64,000 nucleotides of DNA from a virus: positions 1-64,000 of the IMG/VR virus record IMGVR_UViG_3300027749_000098; one strand, given 5' to 3'. Below are positions 7,959-15,474 of the stretch, piece after piece. The notes beneath the pieces are model-generated. The model worked only from the letters and a program-made list of their open reading frames with translations. It searched no databases and was not told the DNA's origin. Position numbers and translations under genes: made by a program. The first letter of the stretch is position 1. Every line of letters begins with the position of its first letter.

Positions 7959-8159
7959 CTAGGAAAGAAAATCTTTAAATAATTTTTCTATTTCAGGATT
8001 ATCAAATAACACATCAATTTCTGTAGATTTATGCAGGCATTTACCTTGCCCGTTAATTCCAGTGGATAAAGTAGTTCTATCTTTATTTAATTCAATTTCA
8101 GTAAAGTTATTTCCATAGGAAAGAAAGTTTTTAAACCGGATTGTTTCAAAAATTACCAT
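7959..8159 (-). CDS. gp46: gp46 N-terminal part with short N-intein
   Basis: A 66-residue protein. Residues 1-40 are the start of gp46 (FETIRFKNFLSYGNN, then TLSTGINGQGK) and end inside the Walker A motif after its Lys40. Residues 41-66, CLHKSTEIDVLFD onward, are an N-intein beginning with the nucleophile Cys41. The partner C-intein is on 4882-6855. At 26 residues this N-intein is much shorter than that of usual split inteins and resembles the atypical split of terminase inteins. The gene overlaps the end of gp47 (TAATG), so all three are co-expressed. Without trans-splicing the P-loop would be broken and no active gp46 made. Confidence 0.92.
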   Translation of the reverse strand: MVIFETIRFKNFLSYGNNFTEIELNKDRTTLSTGINGQGKCLHKSTEIDVLFDNPEIEKLFKDFLS

Positions 8160-9223
8160 TATTCAACCGCCATTGCTTCAGTATATAAATTAGACATCAT
8201 AGTCTTCAATTTGTTTTTATCTAATTCTTGTTGATTAATACTATCAATATATTTGTAAGTAATTGTTAGCGTATCATCAGTTTCATCAACATCCTCATCA
8301 ATCTCTAAATCAACCACATCTTCTGTAATTGATACATCTATAGGGTTATTAGCATAAACCTGATCAACAAATAAATCAAACAAATATGGATTAGTTTTAG
8401 CCTTAACTTGAATCTTAACATATTTACCAATTACGTTAGATAAAAATTCTTTATCAAGATAGCTGGAATTAGTAACATCGCTAGATCCAGAATCATCATA
8501 ATCCATCTTATAGAAAATTGAATTTGGATTAAGTACAGTTTCCAATTCCCTAGTTTCTAAGTCAAAAACTCTAAAACCTTTTGGATCGGCATAATCTTGC
8601 CAAGTCATCTCATAAGGAGTCCCTATGTACTCGATATTCCCTCTCTTAGACGCGTGATGATAATGACCGGATAATACCCTTTCATAATTAGAAAACGCCT
8701 TAGCGGACAATCCATGCTCCGATAGGATACTACTTTGGTACATCTTAAAACCTTCTATTTCAAAATGCCCAACGCAAACAGTAGAAGTATCTTGTTTAAT
8801 AAAATTTAAACATTCTTGATAATTTTCTTTACAAATCCATGGAATAATAGAAATTCCACTAAGAAGTTTAGTTGGTTCTTTTACAACAGTTACATTTTTA
8901 AATTGTGTTAAGAATAACCCAGAACTACTAATACTCAATGATTCTTTATAAAAGAGGTCGTGATTTCCCAATAGCGTAGTTAATTGTATATCCAATTTAT
9001 CAAATCTAGAAAAGAAATATCTTTTTGCTTCATCAAGAGTATAATGGTTAGAATATTTACGTCTATCAAAAATATCACCTAATTGAATAACGTGTTTAAC
9101 ATTATTAGCAATTAAATAAGGAAAAAATACATCAGTATAGAATTTATCAAAAAATTCATGGAAGTGTTGACTATCCCCGCGACAACCAAAATGCGTATCA
9201 CCTAAAAATACAATTTTACTCAT
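8159..9223 (-). CDS. gp47: gp47 recombination endonuclease subunit (SbcD/Mre11-like)
   Basis: The 354-residue protein has all Mre11/SbcD phosphoesterase motifs: GDTHFG (8-13), QLGDIFDRR (47-55), LLGNHD (84-89), VGHFE and LSGHYHH. These bind two metals for 3'-5' exonuclease and endonuclease activity. It pairs with gp46, whose two halves follow directly. Length and order (55, 47, 46) agree with T4 relatives. It overlaps gp55 upstream and gp46-N downstream with TAATG junctions, indicating one operon driven by the promoter at 9926-9954. No anomaly is seen; both the metal-binding and the C-terminal capping regions are present. Confidence 0.95.
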   Translation of the reverse strand: MSKIVFLGDTHFGCRGDSQHFHEFFDKFYTDVFFPYLIANNVKHVIQLGDIFDRRKYSNHYTLDEAKRYFFSRFDKLDIQLTTLLGNHDLFYKESLSISSSGLFLTQFKNVTVVKEPTKLLSGISIIPWICKENYQECLNFIKQDTSTVCVGHFEIEGFKMYQSSILSEHGLSAKAFSNYERVLSGHYHHASKRGNIEYIGTPYEMTWQDYADPKGFRVFDLETRELETVLNPNSIFYKMDYDDSGSSDVTNSSYLDKEFLSNVIGKYVKIQVKAKTNPYLFDLFVDQVYANNPIDVSITEDVVDLEIDEDVDETDDTLTITYKYIDSINQQELDKNKLKTMMSNLYTEAMAVE

Positions 9224-9888
9224 TAATCCTCCAAGAAAGTTTCAATTCCTTTAGCTTTTTTCTTTTTCTTCGCTACAGGACTTTTAGTGCTTTTTTTGAA
9301 TTCAGTATCTTCAAATTTTTGAATAAAATCATACATATTATCATAAACTTCAATTTGTTTAATTTGACCATCACCAAGTTCCAGTAACTCAGCTTCATCA
9401 AGAATACCGAAATTTTCTGTTGCTTTATATTTTATATACTGTTGTTTTTTTTCTTTTTGAATTCTACGAACAAAACACCACCAAAGAATCTGAGTAAAAT
9501 AAGCAAAGGGATTTTTAGTTTTTGCTGAATCAAAATTTTCAAAATACATTAAACAGTTTTCAATCCCATCAGCAATCATTTCATCTTTATATGAATACCC
9601 AAAAAAATTAGGTCTACGAGCTAATCCCTCTGATAATTTAACAAAACATTCTCCAATATAATTTGGAATTCTAGGTTTAATTTTCCCTTCAGCTTTAGCA
9701 AGAGCGCAATCAGCTTTATATTTCTCTAAAGCAGCGCAAAAATCAGCATTATTAATATATTCTCGCGTGACCTTTTTTCGTTTTACTTTAGCAACAACGG
9801 GTTTTTCTTCCGGAAGATCTTCTAATAAAGAAGGTATTTCTTCAGTAAAATCTGGGACGTCAGCAAAATCAAATTTTAATTCTTTCAT
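9223..9888 (-). CDS. gp55: gp55 late-transcription sigma factor
   Basis: The central part, RRPNFFGYSYKDEMIADGIE then YFENFD and NPFAYFTQILWWCFVRRIQKEKK, matches the sigma region 2-like core of T4 gp55 (DEMIADGIE, KNPHAYITQ, FVQRIKKE). This protein directs host RNA polymerase to TATAAATA boxes, many of which are seen in this window. The ATG at 9888 is chosen over one 36 nt upstream because GGAG lies 8 nt before it; the product is 221 residues. In T4 the C-terminus (SLDFLYE) binds the gp45 sliding clamp; here it ends GIETFLED, a plausible counterpart after a Lys-rich linker. It is the first gene of the operon with gp47 and gp46. Confidence 0.92.
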   Translation of the reverse strand: MKELKFDFADVPDFTEEIPSLLEDLPEEKPVVAKVKRKKVTREYINNADFCAALEKYKADCALAKAEGKIKPRIPNYIGECFVKLSEGLARRPNFFGYSYKDEMIADGIENCLMYFENFDSAKTKNPFAYFTQILWWCFVRRIQKEKKQQYIKYKATENFGILDEAELLELGDGQIKQIEVYDNMYDFIQKFEDTEFKKSTKSPVAKKKKKAKGIETFLED

Positions 9889-9925
9889 AGCAATTACTCC
9901 ATATAGTATAAGGTATTTTAACATT

Positions 9926-9954
9926 ATTATACTATAAAAAAGCTAAAATAGCAA
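9926..9954 (-). promoter_or_regulatory. Sigma-70-like promoter for gp55-gp47-gp46
   Basis: TTGCTA (9954-9949), a 17-bp spacer and TATAAT (9931-9926) on the minus strand, about 40 nt upstream of the gp55 start. It shares the TATAGTATAAT context with the TerD promoter. Confidence 0.7.
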
Positions 9955-10040
9955 GAATTATTTCTTCTGAATGGGGAATTTGATTGAATTTTCGTCAAGA
10001 ACTATTTCTCGTTAAAATATAATAAGTTGAAAAAAAGTGC

Positions 10041-10069
10041 TTGACGAAATTAAATTTGTAGGTTACATT
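10041..10069 (+). promoter_or_regulatory. Possible early promoter reading rightward into a non-coding stretch
   Basis: TTGACG with a 17-bp spacer and TACATT on the plus strand, preceded by AAAAAAGTGC, which repeats the block upstream of the two strong early promoters at 909 and 3168. The -10 is weak; TATACT at 10069-10074 is an alternative with a long spacer. Confidence 0.45.
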
Positions 10070-10079
10070 ATACTCTAAG

Positions 10080-10169
10080 TGTTGTTTGGAACTTCGCTAA
10101 AGCTCGTTCCATAAACATTAAAGTCTCAAGATAGGATTACTGCGTAGCAGATCCTCGAAGAGGATTAAA
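10080..10169 (+). other. Structured non-coding stretch, candidate small RNA
   Basis: The region has no protein gene on either strand. On the plus strand it can fold into GGAAC...GTTCC (10089-10111), a bulged GGAT-CTGC/GCAG-ATCC stem (about 10134-10154), and ATCCTC-GAA-GAGGAT (10151-10165). The last two share ATCC and are mutually exclusive. It lies after a promoter-like motif and ends at the stop of the convergent gene. It could be a small RNA or a leaderless regulatory transcript; the hairpins could equally act on the minus strand after that gene. Confidence 0.35.
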
Positions 10170-10547
10170 CTAGTGAATACTATATCCTTCTGGCGGAATA
10201 TCTGTTTCAGCTATTATTGTTTCTTTAATTTGTTTAGCTAATGTTGATTCGGGATCTAGATATTCCAATATTGCATCAAGATAACGATATCCAAATTCAA
10301 TAGATGAATAGGAAACAAATAAAATATGATCCATTGGAATAGGTGCTTCTTGAAGAGGAAATGCTTCTAAAGGCATCCAATCAACCATAATAATTTCTTC
10401 GGTTTCATTTTCAATATCAATGGTAGGATAAAACGTTTTTGGGTATTTTATTATTACAGTATTGGATTCTTTATCTTGATAATAAAATCCAATTAAGTCT
10501 TCACCAGTTTTTAATCTAACAATTTTAATTTCAAATTTTTCGGTCAT
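10170..10547 (-). CDS. Conserved hypothetical protein next to UvsW
   Basis: The 125-residue acidic protein is not assigned. Its start, IVRLKTGEDLIGFYY, followed by a beta-rich stretch (VIIKYPKTFYPTIDI, IIMVDWMPLEAF), resembles small Sm-like beta barrels; this is a fold guess from pattern only. The C-terminal part is helical (YLDAILEYLDPESTLAKQI). It overlaps the end of uvsW by 4 nt (ATGA), so the two are translated together, and it carries a usable GGAAAC ribosome binding site. A link to recombination or RNA regulation is suggested by position alone. Confidence 0.65.
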   Translation of the reverse strand: MTEKFEIKIVRLKTGEDLIGFYYQDKESNTVIIKYPKTFYPTIDIENETEEIIMVDWMPLEAFPLQEAPIPMDHILFVSYSSIEFGYRYLDAILEYLDPESTLAKQIKETIIAETDIPPEGYSIH

Positions 10548-12049
10548 AATGTTTCCATATCCACTTTAATAATTTTATAATCAAATTTTTCTTCATTGTA
10601 AATCTTGATTCTTTCTTGGAAATGTGTTAGAGTATAATTTTGATGCTTCTTATACCGTAAATCATCAGCAAGGTCATATAATACTGCTTCATCTTTATTT
10701 TCATTTAAACGTAAAACGCGACCAATAGCTTGGAGGTTTCTTATTCTAGATTTAGAAGGGCTAGCAAATATAATATTATGTAGGTTTTTAATATTAGTTC
10801 CAGTAGACACTGTTCCAACAGAACCTATTAAAATTACATTATGTTCAGTCTCCATTGCCTTTCTAATTTCTTCTCTTTCTTCAGCCTTAATATTACCATG
10901 AATATAATATATCTTTTTATTAACAGCATGTTTTGAATTTGAAATTAAGTCATATAGTACATCTCCATGTTTTTCAACATATTGATATAATAATAACGTA
11001 TTCCCTTTTAATGATAATGATAGATTCTTAATAAATTTATTTCTACCAGCATTAGCAATTAAATATTCTAATTCTTGTTGATACTTTAAACCTTTAGATA
11101 ATTTACACGTTTCCTCGGGATATTTTAGTACGATACATTTAATGCTTAGTTTCGTAACTTGTTTGTTATCCATTAATTGTTTGGTTGTAATAACTTTTCT
11201 AACTTGACCAAATAAACTTTCTAATTGCAATGAATGTATTTTTTGTCCATTTAGAGTTCCAGTAACCCCAACTCGATAATCGGCATTAATACATTTTTGT
11301 ACAATACCAGTTAAACTATTTGCAGATGCTAAATGAGCTTCATCGCATAATACAAAATCAAATTGATCGAAATAAGTTCGACTTTTATGATTAAACAATG
11401 ATTGCCACGTGCTAATGTATAGTTGTTTGTCGGCATTTTTATCTTGACCGGCAAATATCATATGAATATGTTTATTTACATCCCATCCATTATGGCTTGA
11501 ATAATCAGCAAAATCTGATGTAAGCTGATGGCATAATGATGTGTTTGGAACCAACAGTAAACCTTTCTTTCTTTTATGTGCTAACAAATATCTAACAATA
11601 ATATAAAGGATACAACTTTTACCTGAACTTGTCGGGGATAATAACATTAAACGTTTTTCATTAAGAAAATCGAGAACGCCTTTAAATTGATAATCTCTAA
11701 CTTCAATTTTCTTTCCATTAGAATGAATATTTAATGTAGTAATAAATTTGTGCAGCTCAGTGTCCGTAACTGGGTCGTAGTTATCTTTATAATTGTGTTC
11801 TATAGTATAACCTCTATCTTTAGCGAATGCTTCTAATTGAGGGATTAAACCAATAAAAAACTCCATATCTCCATTTGGTAATATTTTTGCTAAACGAACT
11901 TTTCCATCCCAGAGTCTCGATTTAAAACTAGGCATAAATTTATATCCAGTAGCAAAGAAAGAAAAGTAATCGCTTAATTCTTGCGCAATCCCCTTATCGC
12001 ATTTAAGGATAGCATAAGTTTCATTATGTTTTTCGATTTCAATTATCAT
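10544..12049 (-). CDS. uvsW: UvsW RNA-DNA and recombination helicase
   Basis: The 501-residue superfamily 2 helicase aligns with T4 UvsW along its length. The N-terminal domain has FFATGYKFMPSFKSRLWDGK. Walker A is PTSSGKS (139-145), Walker B is DEAH (236-239; DECH in T4), motif III is TGT and motif VI is QAIGRVLR. UvsW unwinds R-loops and branch-migrates recombination intermediates, switching T4 from origin to recombination replication. AGGAAATTAAA precedes the ATG. The gene follows UvsY by 1 nt, so UvsY, UvsW and the small protein form one unit. Confidence 0.95.
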   Translation of the reverse strand: MIIEIEKHNETYAILKCDKGIAQELSDYFSFFATGYKFMPSFKSRLWDGKVRLAKILPNGDMEFFIGLIPQLEAFAKDRGYTIEHNYKDNYDPVTDTELHKFITTLNIHSNGKKIEVRDYQFKGVLDFLNEKRLMLLSPTSSGKSCILYIIVRYLLAHKRKKGLLLVPNTSLCHQLTSDFADYSSHNGWDVNKHIHMIFAGQDKNADKQLYISTWQSLFNHKSRTYFDQFDFVLCDEAHLASANSLTGIVQKCINADYRVGVTGTLNGQKIHSLQLESLFGQVRKVITTKQLMDNKQVTKLSIKCIVLKYPEETCKLSKGLKYQQELEYLIANAGRNKFIKNLSLSLKGNTLLLYQYVEKHGDVLYDLISNSKHAVNKKIYYIHGNIKAEEREEIRKAMETEHNVILIGSVGTVSTGTNIKNLHNIIFASPSKSRIRNLQAIGRVLRLNENKDEAVLYDLADDLRYKKHQNYTLTHFQERIKIYNEEKFDYKIIKVDMETL

Positions 12050-12050
12050 T

Positions 12051-12491
12051 TTAATTTCCTGCTAGGAATCTTGTATATGTCATGTATTCTCTTAATTGCC
12101 AAGTTCTGTTACCGAGCTCTTTAATTATTGCCTCACAAACATATATACATTCCTCATAGTAGGCTTTCTTTTCAAGAATTTTTATTAAAAAATCGTCAGC
12201 TTCAAGATAAGTATCAATATTACCTTTGGTGCCGATCTTTAAGTCGAACTGATCCCATCCATACTCGTCCAAGGTTTCCTTTGCAAGATTTCCTAGGTAA
12301 TACTCCCTACGAATTTTTTTCATCTTTGCATGGTCGAATTTTGCTTTCTGTGCAGCGAGTCTATGCTGAGAAAGAATCTCGACATATTTCGCATGCAAAA
12401 GAGGGGTATTTACTAATTCTTGGTGAGGTTTAGATTCGTCGATTTGACTATCTGATTTCCAATATTCTATAATTGTATCAAGTTTTATCAT
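12051..12491 (-). CDS. uvsY: UvsY recombination mediator
   Basis: The 146-residue protein is similar to T4 UvsY (137 residues) in length, charge pattern and position next to UvsW. Matching segments are KYVEILSQHRLAAQKAKFDHAKMKK near the middle and a C-terminal helical segment ending LREYMTYTRFLAGN, compared with T4 IQDMRAFEAGK. UvsY loads UvsX recombinase on gp32-covered single-stranded DNA. The ATG is 49 nt after the previous gene. No clear late promoter is seen in that gap. Identity is weaker than for UvsW and rests partly on context. Confidence 0.8.
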   Translation of the reverse strand: MIKLDTIIEYWKSDSQIDESKPHQELVNTPLLHAKYVEILSQHRLAAQKAKFDHAKMKKIRREYYLGNLAKETLDEYGWDQFDLKIGTKGNIDTYLEADDFLIKILEKKAYYEECIYVCEAIIKELGNRTWQLREYMTYTRFLAGN

Positions 12492-12540
12492 ATTAAATTC
12501 TCAAATAAACACTATAAAAATATATATAGGGTCTAATTTT

Positions 12541-13092
12541 TTACCATATTCCATCAACTATTGTTGTTAAGTTATATCGTTTAAATCTAAATGTTGCTGT
12601 GGCTGTAATAATAGTAGATGAATTTAATCTAACATCTAATGGAATGCTTGAAAGATATACTGGAAACACATCAATAAATTGAACTCGCATCTTAGGTTTA
12701 TCGTCTGCCGCTAGAGTTGTTAAAACTGCATCTGCATATTGTGGAGTATTAATAAACTCATATTGGCTATATTTAGAAAGTTTATCTAAATTTTCGTAAT
12801 CCTGAAAAGATTCTGCCTGAGTATATCCTTTTATCCAATAATAAATATTAGCCCAAGATTTTAATTCTTCATCAACAAGAAATGTAACTTCTAGATCTTC
12901 ATATTCCATTTTATCACCTGGAACACCCATATCCCTAAATGGAGATAATTGAACGGTACTTTGAGAGTTAACTCCTGGAATATTAACAGCTTGGCAAAAA
13001 AATTGCATTGCCGGTAATCTTGGTATAGAAAATAAAAATTTAGCAGACTGCAATAAATTGGTGTTACATATATTTGTATCGTTAAGTGCCAT
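12541..13092 (-). CDS. Tail-tube-fold virion protein
   Basis: The 183-residue protein has the pattern of a tail-tube family: SAKFLFSIPRLPAMQFF, then VNIPGVNSQ, then DKMEYEDLEVTFLVDE, and a C-terminal FPVYLSSIPLD then ATATFRFKRYN, comparable to gp19/gp54-type beta-barrels ('LDW...VTF.Y'). It is not gp19 itself, which lies at 20771. Size is near T4 gp3 (tail terminator), but the sequence does not allow that name. AAGGA precedes the ATG and a TATAAATA box lies 30 nt upstream, so it is expressed late, unlike the neighbouring recombination genes. Confidence 0.75.
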   Translation of the reverse strand: MALNDTNICNTNLLQSAKFLFSIPRLPAMQFFCQAVNIPGVNSQSTVQLSPFRDMGVPGDKMEYEDLEVTFLVDEELKSWANIYYWIKGYTQAESFQDYENLDKLSKYSQYEFINTPQYADAVLTTLAADDKPKMRVQFIDVFPVYLSSIPLDVRLNSSTIITATATFRFKRYNLTTIVDGIW

Positions 13093-13121
13093 GTAAGTCC
13101 TTGTTTATATAGGTTTTACTA

Positions 13122-13129
13122 TATTTATA
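13122..13129 (-). promoter_or_regulatory. Late promoter for the tube-fold protein
   Basis: TATAAATA on the minus strand, 30 nt before the ATG at 13092, in the divergent region shared with the plus-strand TET island. Confidence 0.65.
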
Positions 13130-13150
13130 AATTCTAAATACAAATAATGC

Positions 13151-13179
13151 TTTACTTTTTTTAATTAATGTAGTACAAT
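13151..13179 (+). promoter_or_regulatory. Sigma-70-like promoter for the TET/glycosyltransferase island
   Basis: TTTACT, a 17-bp spacer and TACAAT on the plus strand, ending 30 nt before the dioxygenase ATG. The upstream ATGC resembles the AGTGC that precedes other early -35 boxes here. Confidence 0.6.
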
Positions 13180-13209
13180 ATAAGTGTAATCTTTAAAATA
13201 GGGGGATAA

Positions 13210-14592
13210 ATGGTAAAAATTGTAGTGTTGAAACCAGAAGAGGTAACGTCAAGACCTGATTTGGTTGGTAAATGGCTAGATGAAAGTCATTATAAAATAT
13301 TAGTTGAAGAAGATTTGGATGTATATCTTCCTCCAGATTGCGCAGAGTTTGCTGCCGAAGAAAACTGCGATCATAATATGGAATGTAATTCTTGTACAAA
13401 AGGCTTGTCAGAAAAAAATATCGTATTTAAATTTCGTAAAAACTTTTTTACTAAAGAAGAAGCTGATGCTGCTTATGCAGGTTTACGAGATGCAGCTGTT
13501 GAAACTCAAAATAGAGGAATGGCTGGTGGTCCAAGAACTGCTACATGCGCAGGAAGAGAATGGGTTACTGATGAACAATTTGATTTATTAGAATTCTTTG
13601 CACATAAAAATTCGACTTCAGTATTTGGCGGATATACGCCAAAGGCAGATGTTGATTTAATACGAGCTAAGTATAAAAATCTTAAATCTGATGATAGTCG
13701 TGGTGTCGTCTGGTTGACTGAGCAAATCAGAGCCGAACAATTTGTATTTAATGATTTTATTGATAAATTATGCACCTTAACTATTGATGAAGCAAAAGCT
13801 GAAGCTCAACGAGTATTAGATAAATTGATTAGTAAAACGACTTATGCTAATGTCGTAAATTCTGGTATTGCTGGGTGGTATGATAGATATCCTAGGATCC
13901 CTTTTGGTAGACCAACTACATATACGAGAGATAACCTAGAAAAGTTTGCTAAATCATATCCATTCTTACAATCTTTAGCTAAAGGTTTTAAAGATATGCT
14001 GCCATGGCGTTATGGTAATCAAAAACGTGCTGCAGAATCGATCGATCAAAGATTTGTTGTACCGGATACTCCATTTACGACAATTACAGTAAATAAAAAC
14101 TTTCGAACCGCTGGCCATTACGATCCAGCTAATATGGAAGATGGATTCGCTAATCTATGTGTAATGTCAAATAATGATCAATATGAGGGATGTTATTTGG
14201 TATTTCCTGAAATAGGTTATGCTGTTGATATTAGACCTACTGATTTATTGTTAGTAAATAATCAAGCTGGGTTACATGGTAATACTGAATTAAAACTAAA
14301 AGATCCAGATGCAGAAAGAATTAGTATGATTGCGTTTTTCCATGAAGGTATGTTAACGCTTGGTACTTATGATTACGAGAATACTCGCAGAGAATTTATT
14401 GATAGCCGTAGATTAAATCCAAATCATCCAGACCAAAGATATCGTTGGAATGGTATTACTCCTGGATTATGGGAATCAGATGAATGGATTGATTACTTGT
14501 TAGCTCAACCGCAAGGCAAAGGTTGGTTAGAATCCTATCACAAAGATTTGTATGACCGTAGATTCGGTAATAGTTTAGATAACTTTTTTTAA
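13210..14592 (+). CDS. TET/JBP-family 2-oxoglutarate/Fe(II) dioxygenase (DNA pyrimidine hydroxylase)
   Basis: The 460-residue protein contains the TET/JBP double-stranded beta helix in residues about 285-380. TTITVNKNFRTAGHYD gives the iron ligands His303 and Asp305, followed by YEGCYLVFPEIGYAVDIR and the third ligand His356 in GLHGNTEL; Arg370 (AERISMIAFF) would bind 2-oxoglutarate. J-binding proteins show the same order (TVNR-FRTA-H-D, YEGGY, H-NTE). Such enzymes hydroxylate thymine or 5-methylcytosine in DNA. The N-terminal 280 residues include Cys-rich CDHNMECNSC (57-66), possibly metal-binding. The ATG follows AGGGGG at 4 nt. The C-terminus NSLDNFF resembles a sliding-clamp peptide. Substrate choice, T or mC, cannot be decided here. 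Confidence 0.85.
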   Translation: MVKIVVLKPEEVTSRPDLVGKWLDESHYKILVEEDLDVYLPPDCAEFAAEENCDHNMECNSCTKGLSEKNIVFKFRKNFFTKEEADAAYAGLRDAAVETQNRGMAGGPRTATCAGREWVTDEQFDLLEFFAHKNSTSVFGGYTPKADVDLIRAKYKNLKSDDSRGVVWLTEQIRAEQFVFNDFIDKLCTLTIDEAKAEAQRVLDKLISKTTYANVVNSGIAGWYDRYPRIPFGRPTTYTRDNLEKFAKSYPFLQSLAKGFKDMLPWRYGNQKRAAESIDQRFVVPDTPFTTITVNKNFRTAGHYDPANMEDGFANLCVMSNNDQYEGCYLVFPEIGYAVDIRPTDLLLVNNQAGLHGNTELKLKDPDAERISMIAFFHEGMLTLGTYDYENTRREFIDSRRLNPNHPDQRYRWNGITPGLWESDEWIDYLLAQPQGKGWLESYHKDLYDRRFGNSLDNFF

Positions 14593-14600
14593 GGTAGATT

Positions 14601-15410
14601 ATGAAATTGAATATTGCAATTCCTTCGTATAAACGATCTGATACGCTTAGAGATAAAACTTTAAGTGTATTGGAAAAATATAATGTAGATCCAAATACAG
14701 TAACAATCTTTGTTGCTAATGATGCCGAAAAGACTGCATACGAAACATCATTAAAAGATAACATTTATAACAAAAATATTGTTGTGGGTGTTGTTGGTAT
14801 GGGACCAATTAGAAACTTTATTAGAAATTATTATGATGAGGGGGAATTTGTTGTAAATTTTGATGATGATTTATCGAGTATTATGCGCAAAGCTCCTGCT
14901 GATGAAAAGAAAATGGAGCCAATTGAAGATATCCATAAAGAAGTATTTGAGCCAATGTATAATATTATGCAGGAGAACGAAAATAAGCTCTGTGGTGTCT
15001 ATGCAGCGTCGAATGCTTTTTTTATGAGTTATACCCCTAAGACTGGTTTATATTACTGCATTGGGTCGTTGTGGGGCTGCATTAACGATAAACATCAAGA
15101 TCGTATGGTTCAATTATGCGATAAAGAAGATTTTGAGCGAACTCTTCAACATTATGTTCTTGATGGTTCAGTTTCGCGATTAGACAATATTACTGTTATA
15201 TCCAAATATTATACTGAAGATGGAGGAATGCAAGTTGAACGAACTCTTGAACGTATTGATAAAAGTGCTGACGATTTAGTTCGTAGATTTCCAGATTTAT
15301 GTACAAAATACGTCCGTGAAACTACAGGTCACGCTGAATTACGCTTACGGGATACTAGTGGAGGTAAATATCAAAAATCCACTTCTTTTGATTTAGATAG
15401 TTTTTTCTAA
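14601..15410 (+). CDS. TET-associated-type glycosyltransferase (DNA base glycosylation)
   Basis: The 269-residue protein starts MKLNIAIPSYKRSDTLRDKT, the opening of a GT-A glycosyltransferase, and has FVVNFDDDLSS with DDD at 88-90 as the DxD site. It lies 8 nt after the TET/JBP gene and ends at a terminator, so the two make an exclusive operon. This matches the TAGT family, proposed to glycosylate hydroxymethyl bases produced by phage TET/JBP enzymes. Sugar donor and base are unknown. The C-terminus FDLDSFF repeats the L-D-x-F-F ending of the dioxygenase. The result would be hypermodified DNA resisting host restriction (inference). Confidence 0.75.
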   Translation: MKLNIAIPSYKRSDTLRDKTLSVLEKYNVDPNTVTIFVANDAEKTAYETSLKDNIYNKNIVVGVVGMGPIRNFIRNYYDEGEFVVNFDDDLSSIMRKAPADEKKMEPIEDIHKEVFEPMYNIMQENENKLCGVYAASNAFFMSYTPKTGLYYCIGSLWGCINDKHQDRMVQLCDKEDFERTLQHYVLDGSVSRLDNITVISKYYTEDGGMQVERTLERIDKSADDLVRRFPDLCTKYVRETTGHAELRLRDTSGGKYQKSTSFDLDSFF

Positions 15411-15422
15411 ACTTCCAAATAG

Positions 15423-15449
15423 AAAAAGGGAGCCGAAGCTCCCTTTTTT
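15423..15449. terminator. Bidirectional intrinsic terminator between the TET island and gp23
   Basis: GGGAGC-CGAA-GCTCCC (15428-15443) is followed by six T on the plus strand and preceded by five A. On the minus strand the loop is the very stable C(UUCG)G followed by TTTTT. It therefore ends both the convergent glycosyltransferase and major capsid transcripts. Confidence 0.93.
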
Positions 15450-15466
15450 GTTTCATCCATGAAACA
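15449..15466. repeat. Perfect 8-bp inverted repeat beside the terminator
   Basis: TGTTTCAT and ATGAAACA separated by CC. On the minus strand it forms a second hairpin between the gp23 stop and the terminator stem, perhaps protecting the capsid mRNA 3' end. Confidence 0.65.
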
Positions 15467-15474
15467 CAACTAAA

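Noticed and set aside
7959-8159. Frameshifted gp46 pseudogene instead of a split intein
   Set aside because: The extra residues on both halves have intein features (Cys1, block B, HN plus Ser), and the extein joins in the Walker A motif without loss.
9223-9924. Longer gp55 start at 9924
   Set aside because: The added 12 residues are hydrophobic and unlike gp55, while the ATG at 9888 has GGAG at good spacing.
13193-13399. Small gene on the minus strand opposite the dioxygenase start
   Set aside because: It is fully inside the well-supported plus-strand gene and lacks a ribosome binding site.
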